DNA from: UBA8514 sp050251415 | GTDB lineage: Bacteria; Bacillota; Clostridia; Lachnospirales; Anaerotignaceae | Direction: 5' to 3' | NCBI GenBank assembly: GCA_050251415.1 | Contig: JBFWMT010000086.1 | Coordinates: 1 to 5,660, forward strand | Length of the DNA stretch: 5,660 nt | Shown here: positions 5,444-5,660 of the stretch, in pieces | Layout: each line of letters opens with the position of its first letter | Numbering within the stretch: position 1 is the stretch's first letter | Notes under the pieces: model-generated | What the model was told of the DNA's origin: nothing | The model's database searches: none | What the model saw: only the letters and a program-made list of their open reading frames with translations | Program-made: the position numbers and the translations under genes

Positions 5444-5660
5444 TTATCTGTTTGTTCCTCTAAGTTCCTGTCTATTCTCGTAAATAACATCCAAACTGTG
5501 GCTGAAAAAATCATCAATATTAATGCTTTCACGACGCAAATTTTCCATCATTTCTTTCAGTCTACTCTCTGCCATAGCCAGCACCTCATCTGCATACTCA
5601 GTAGCACCAATACGCATTTCCTTGGCACTTTTCCTGCTTTTTTCAATTATATCTGCACTT
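5444..5660 (-). CDS. C-terminus of helical 'ATPase' / F0-b-like protein (partial)
   Basis: The last 71 residues of a protein that begins outside the window. The visible part is highly charged and almost wholly helical, with the stretch ADIIEKSRKSAKEMRIGATEYADEVLAMAESRL. This resembles the C-terminal region of the small clostridial proteins annotated as 'ATPase' or F0F1 subunit-b-like (pattern A.EI...A...A.EIR..A.EYA..ML), which are often found near coaD and ylbJ. That family has no established ATPase activity. The end, ENRQELRGTNR, matches the family's R..LR tail. About 20 residues between (SINIDDFFSHSLDVIYEN) look like an insertion relative to what I remember of the family. It is followed by its own terminator, so it is transcriptionally separate from spoVA. 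Confidence 0.6.
   Translation of the reverse strand, partial: SADIIEKSRKSAKEMRIGATEYADEVLAMAESRLKEMMENLRRESINIDDFFSHSLDVIYENRQELRGTNR

Overview
The window comes from a low-GC, endospore-forming Firmicute, most likely a member of the Clostridia. The evidence is AT-rich DNA, strong GGAGG-type ribosome binding sites, a complete spoVA operon, a T-box leader controlling cysteine genes, and the ispF-cysE-cysS gene order known from Firmicutes. I cannot name the genus from sequence alone. All genes read on the minus strand, so the order of transcription runs from high to low coordinates.

Region by region, in transcription order. (1) 5660-5444 holds the C-terminus of a helical, F0-b-like 'ATPase' family protein, closed by a strong terminator with a perfect 23-bp stem. 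(2) A SigG-like promoter starts immediately in the U-tract of that terminator and leads into spoVAA-spoVAB-spoVAC-spoVAD-spoVAE (5313-2432). These five genes are packed with 1-base overlaps or very short gaps. They encode the inner-membrane machinery that moves dipicolinic acid (DPA) into the forespore and releases it at germination. (3) After about 160 bp of AT-rich spacer with an extended -10 promoter candidate comes an uncharacterised HD-domain phosphohydrolase (2272-1754). A terminator hairpin overlaps its last codons. (4) ispF (1705-1229) encodes an enzyme of the MEP isoprenoid pathway. (5) A full T-box riboswitch (about 1228-972) has a UGC (Cys) specifier, a UGGA acceptor-pairing bulge and a terminator. 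It controls cysE (933-286, GTG start inferred) and cysS (266 to beyond the left edge), which supply O-acetylserine for cysteine and Cys-tRNA.

Most genes here are ordinary and recognisable. The clearest anomaly is in cysS: codon 79 is TAA where the family has Glu, and reading resumes in the same frame with family-like sequence up to the window edge. That points to a single-base nonsense change or a sequence error. The other points worth a look are the tight stacking of terminator and SigG promoter in front of spoVAA, the terminator between the HD gene and ispF with no obvious ispF promoter, and the unassigned HD gene just behind spoVA. I found no convincing sign of an undescribed multi-gene system, mobile element or CRISPR array.
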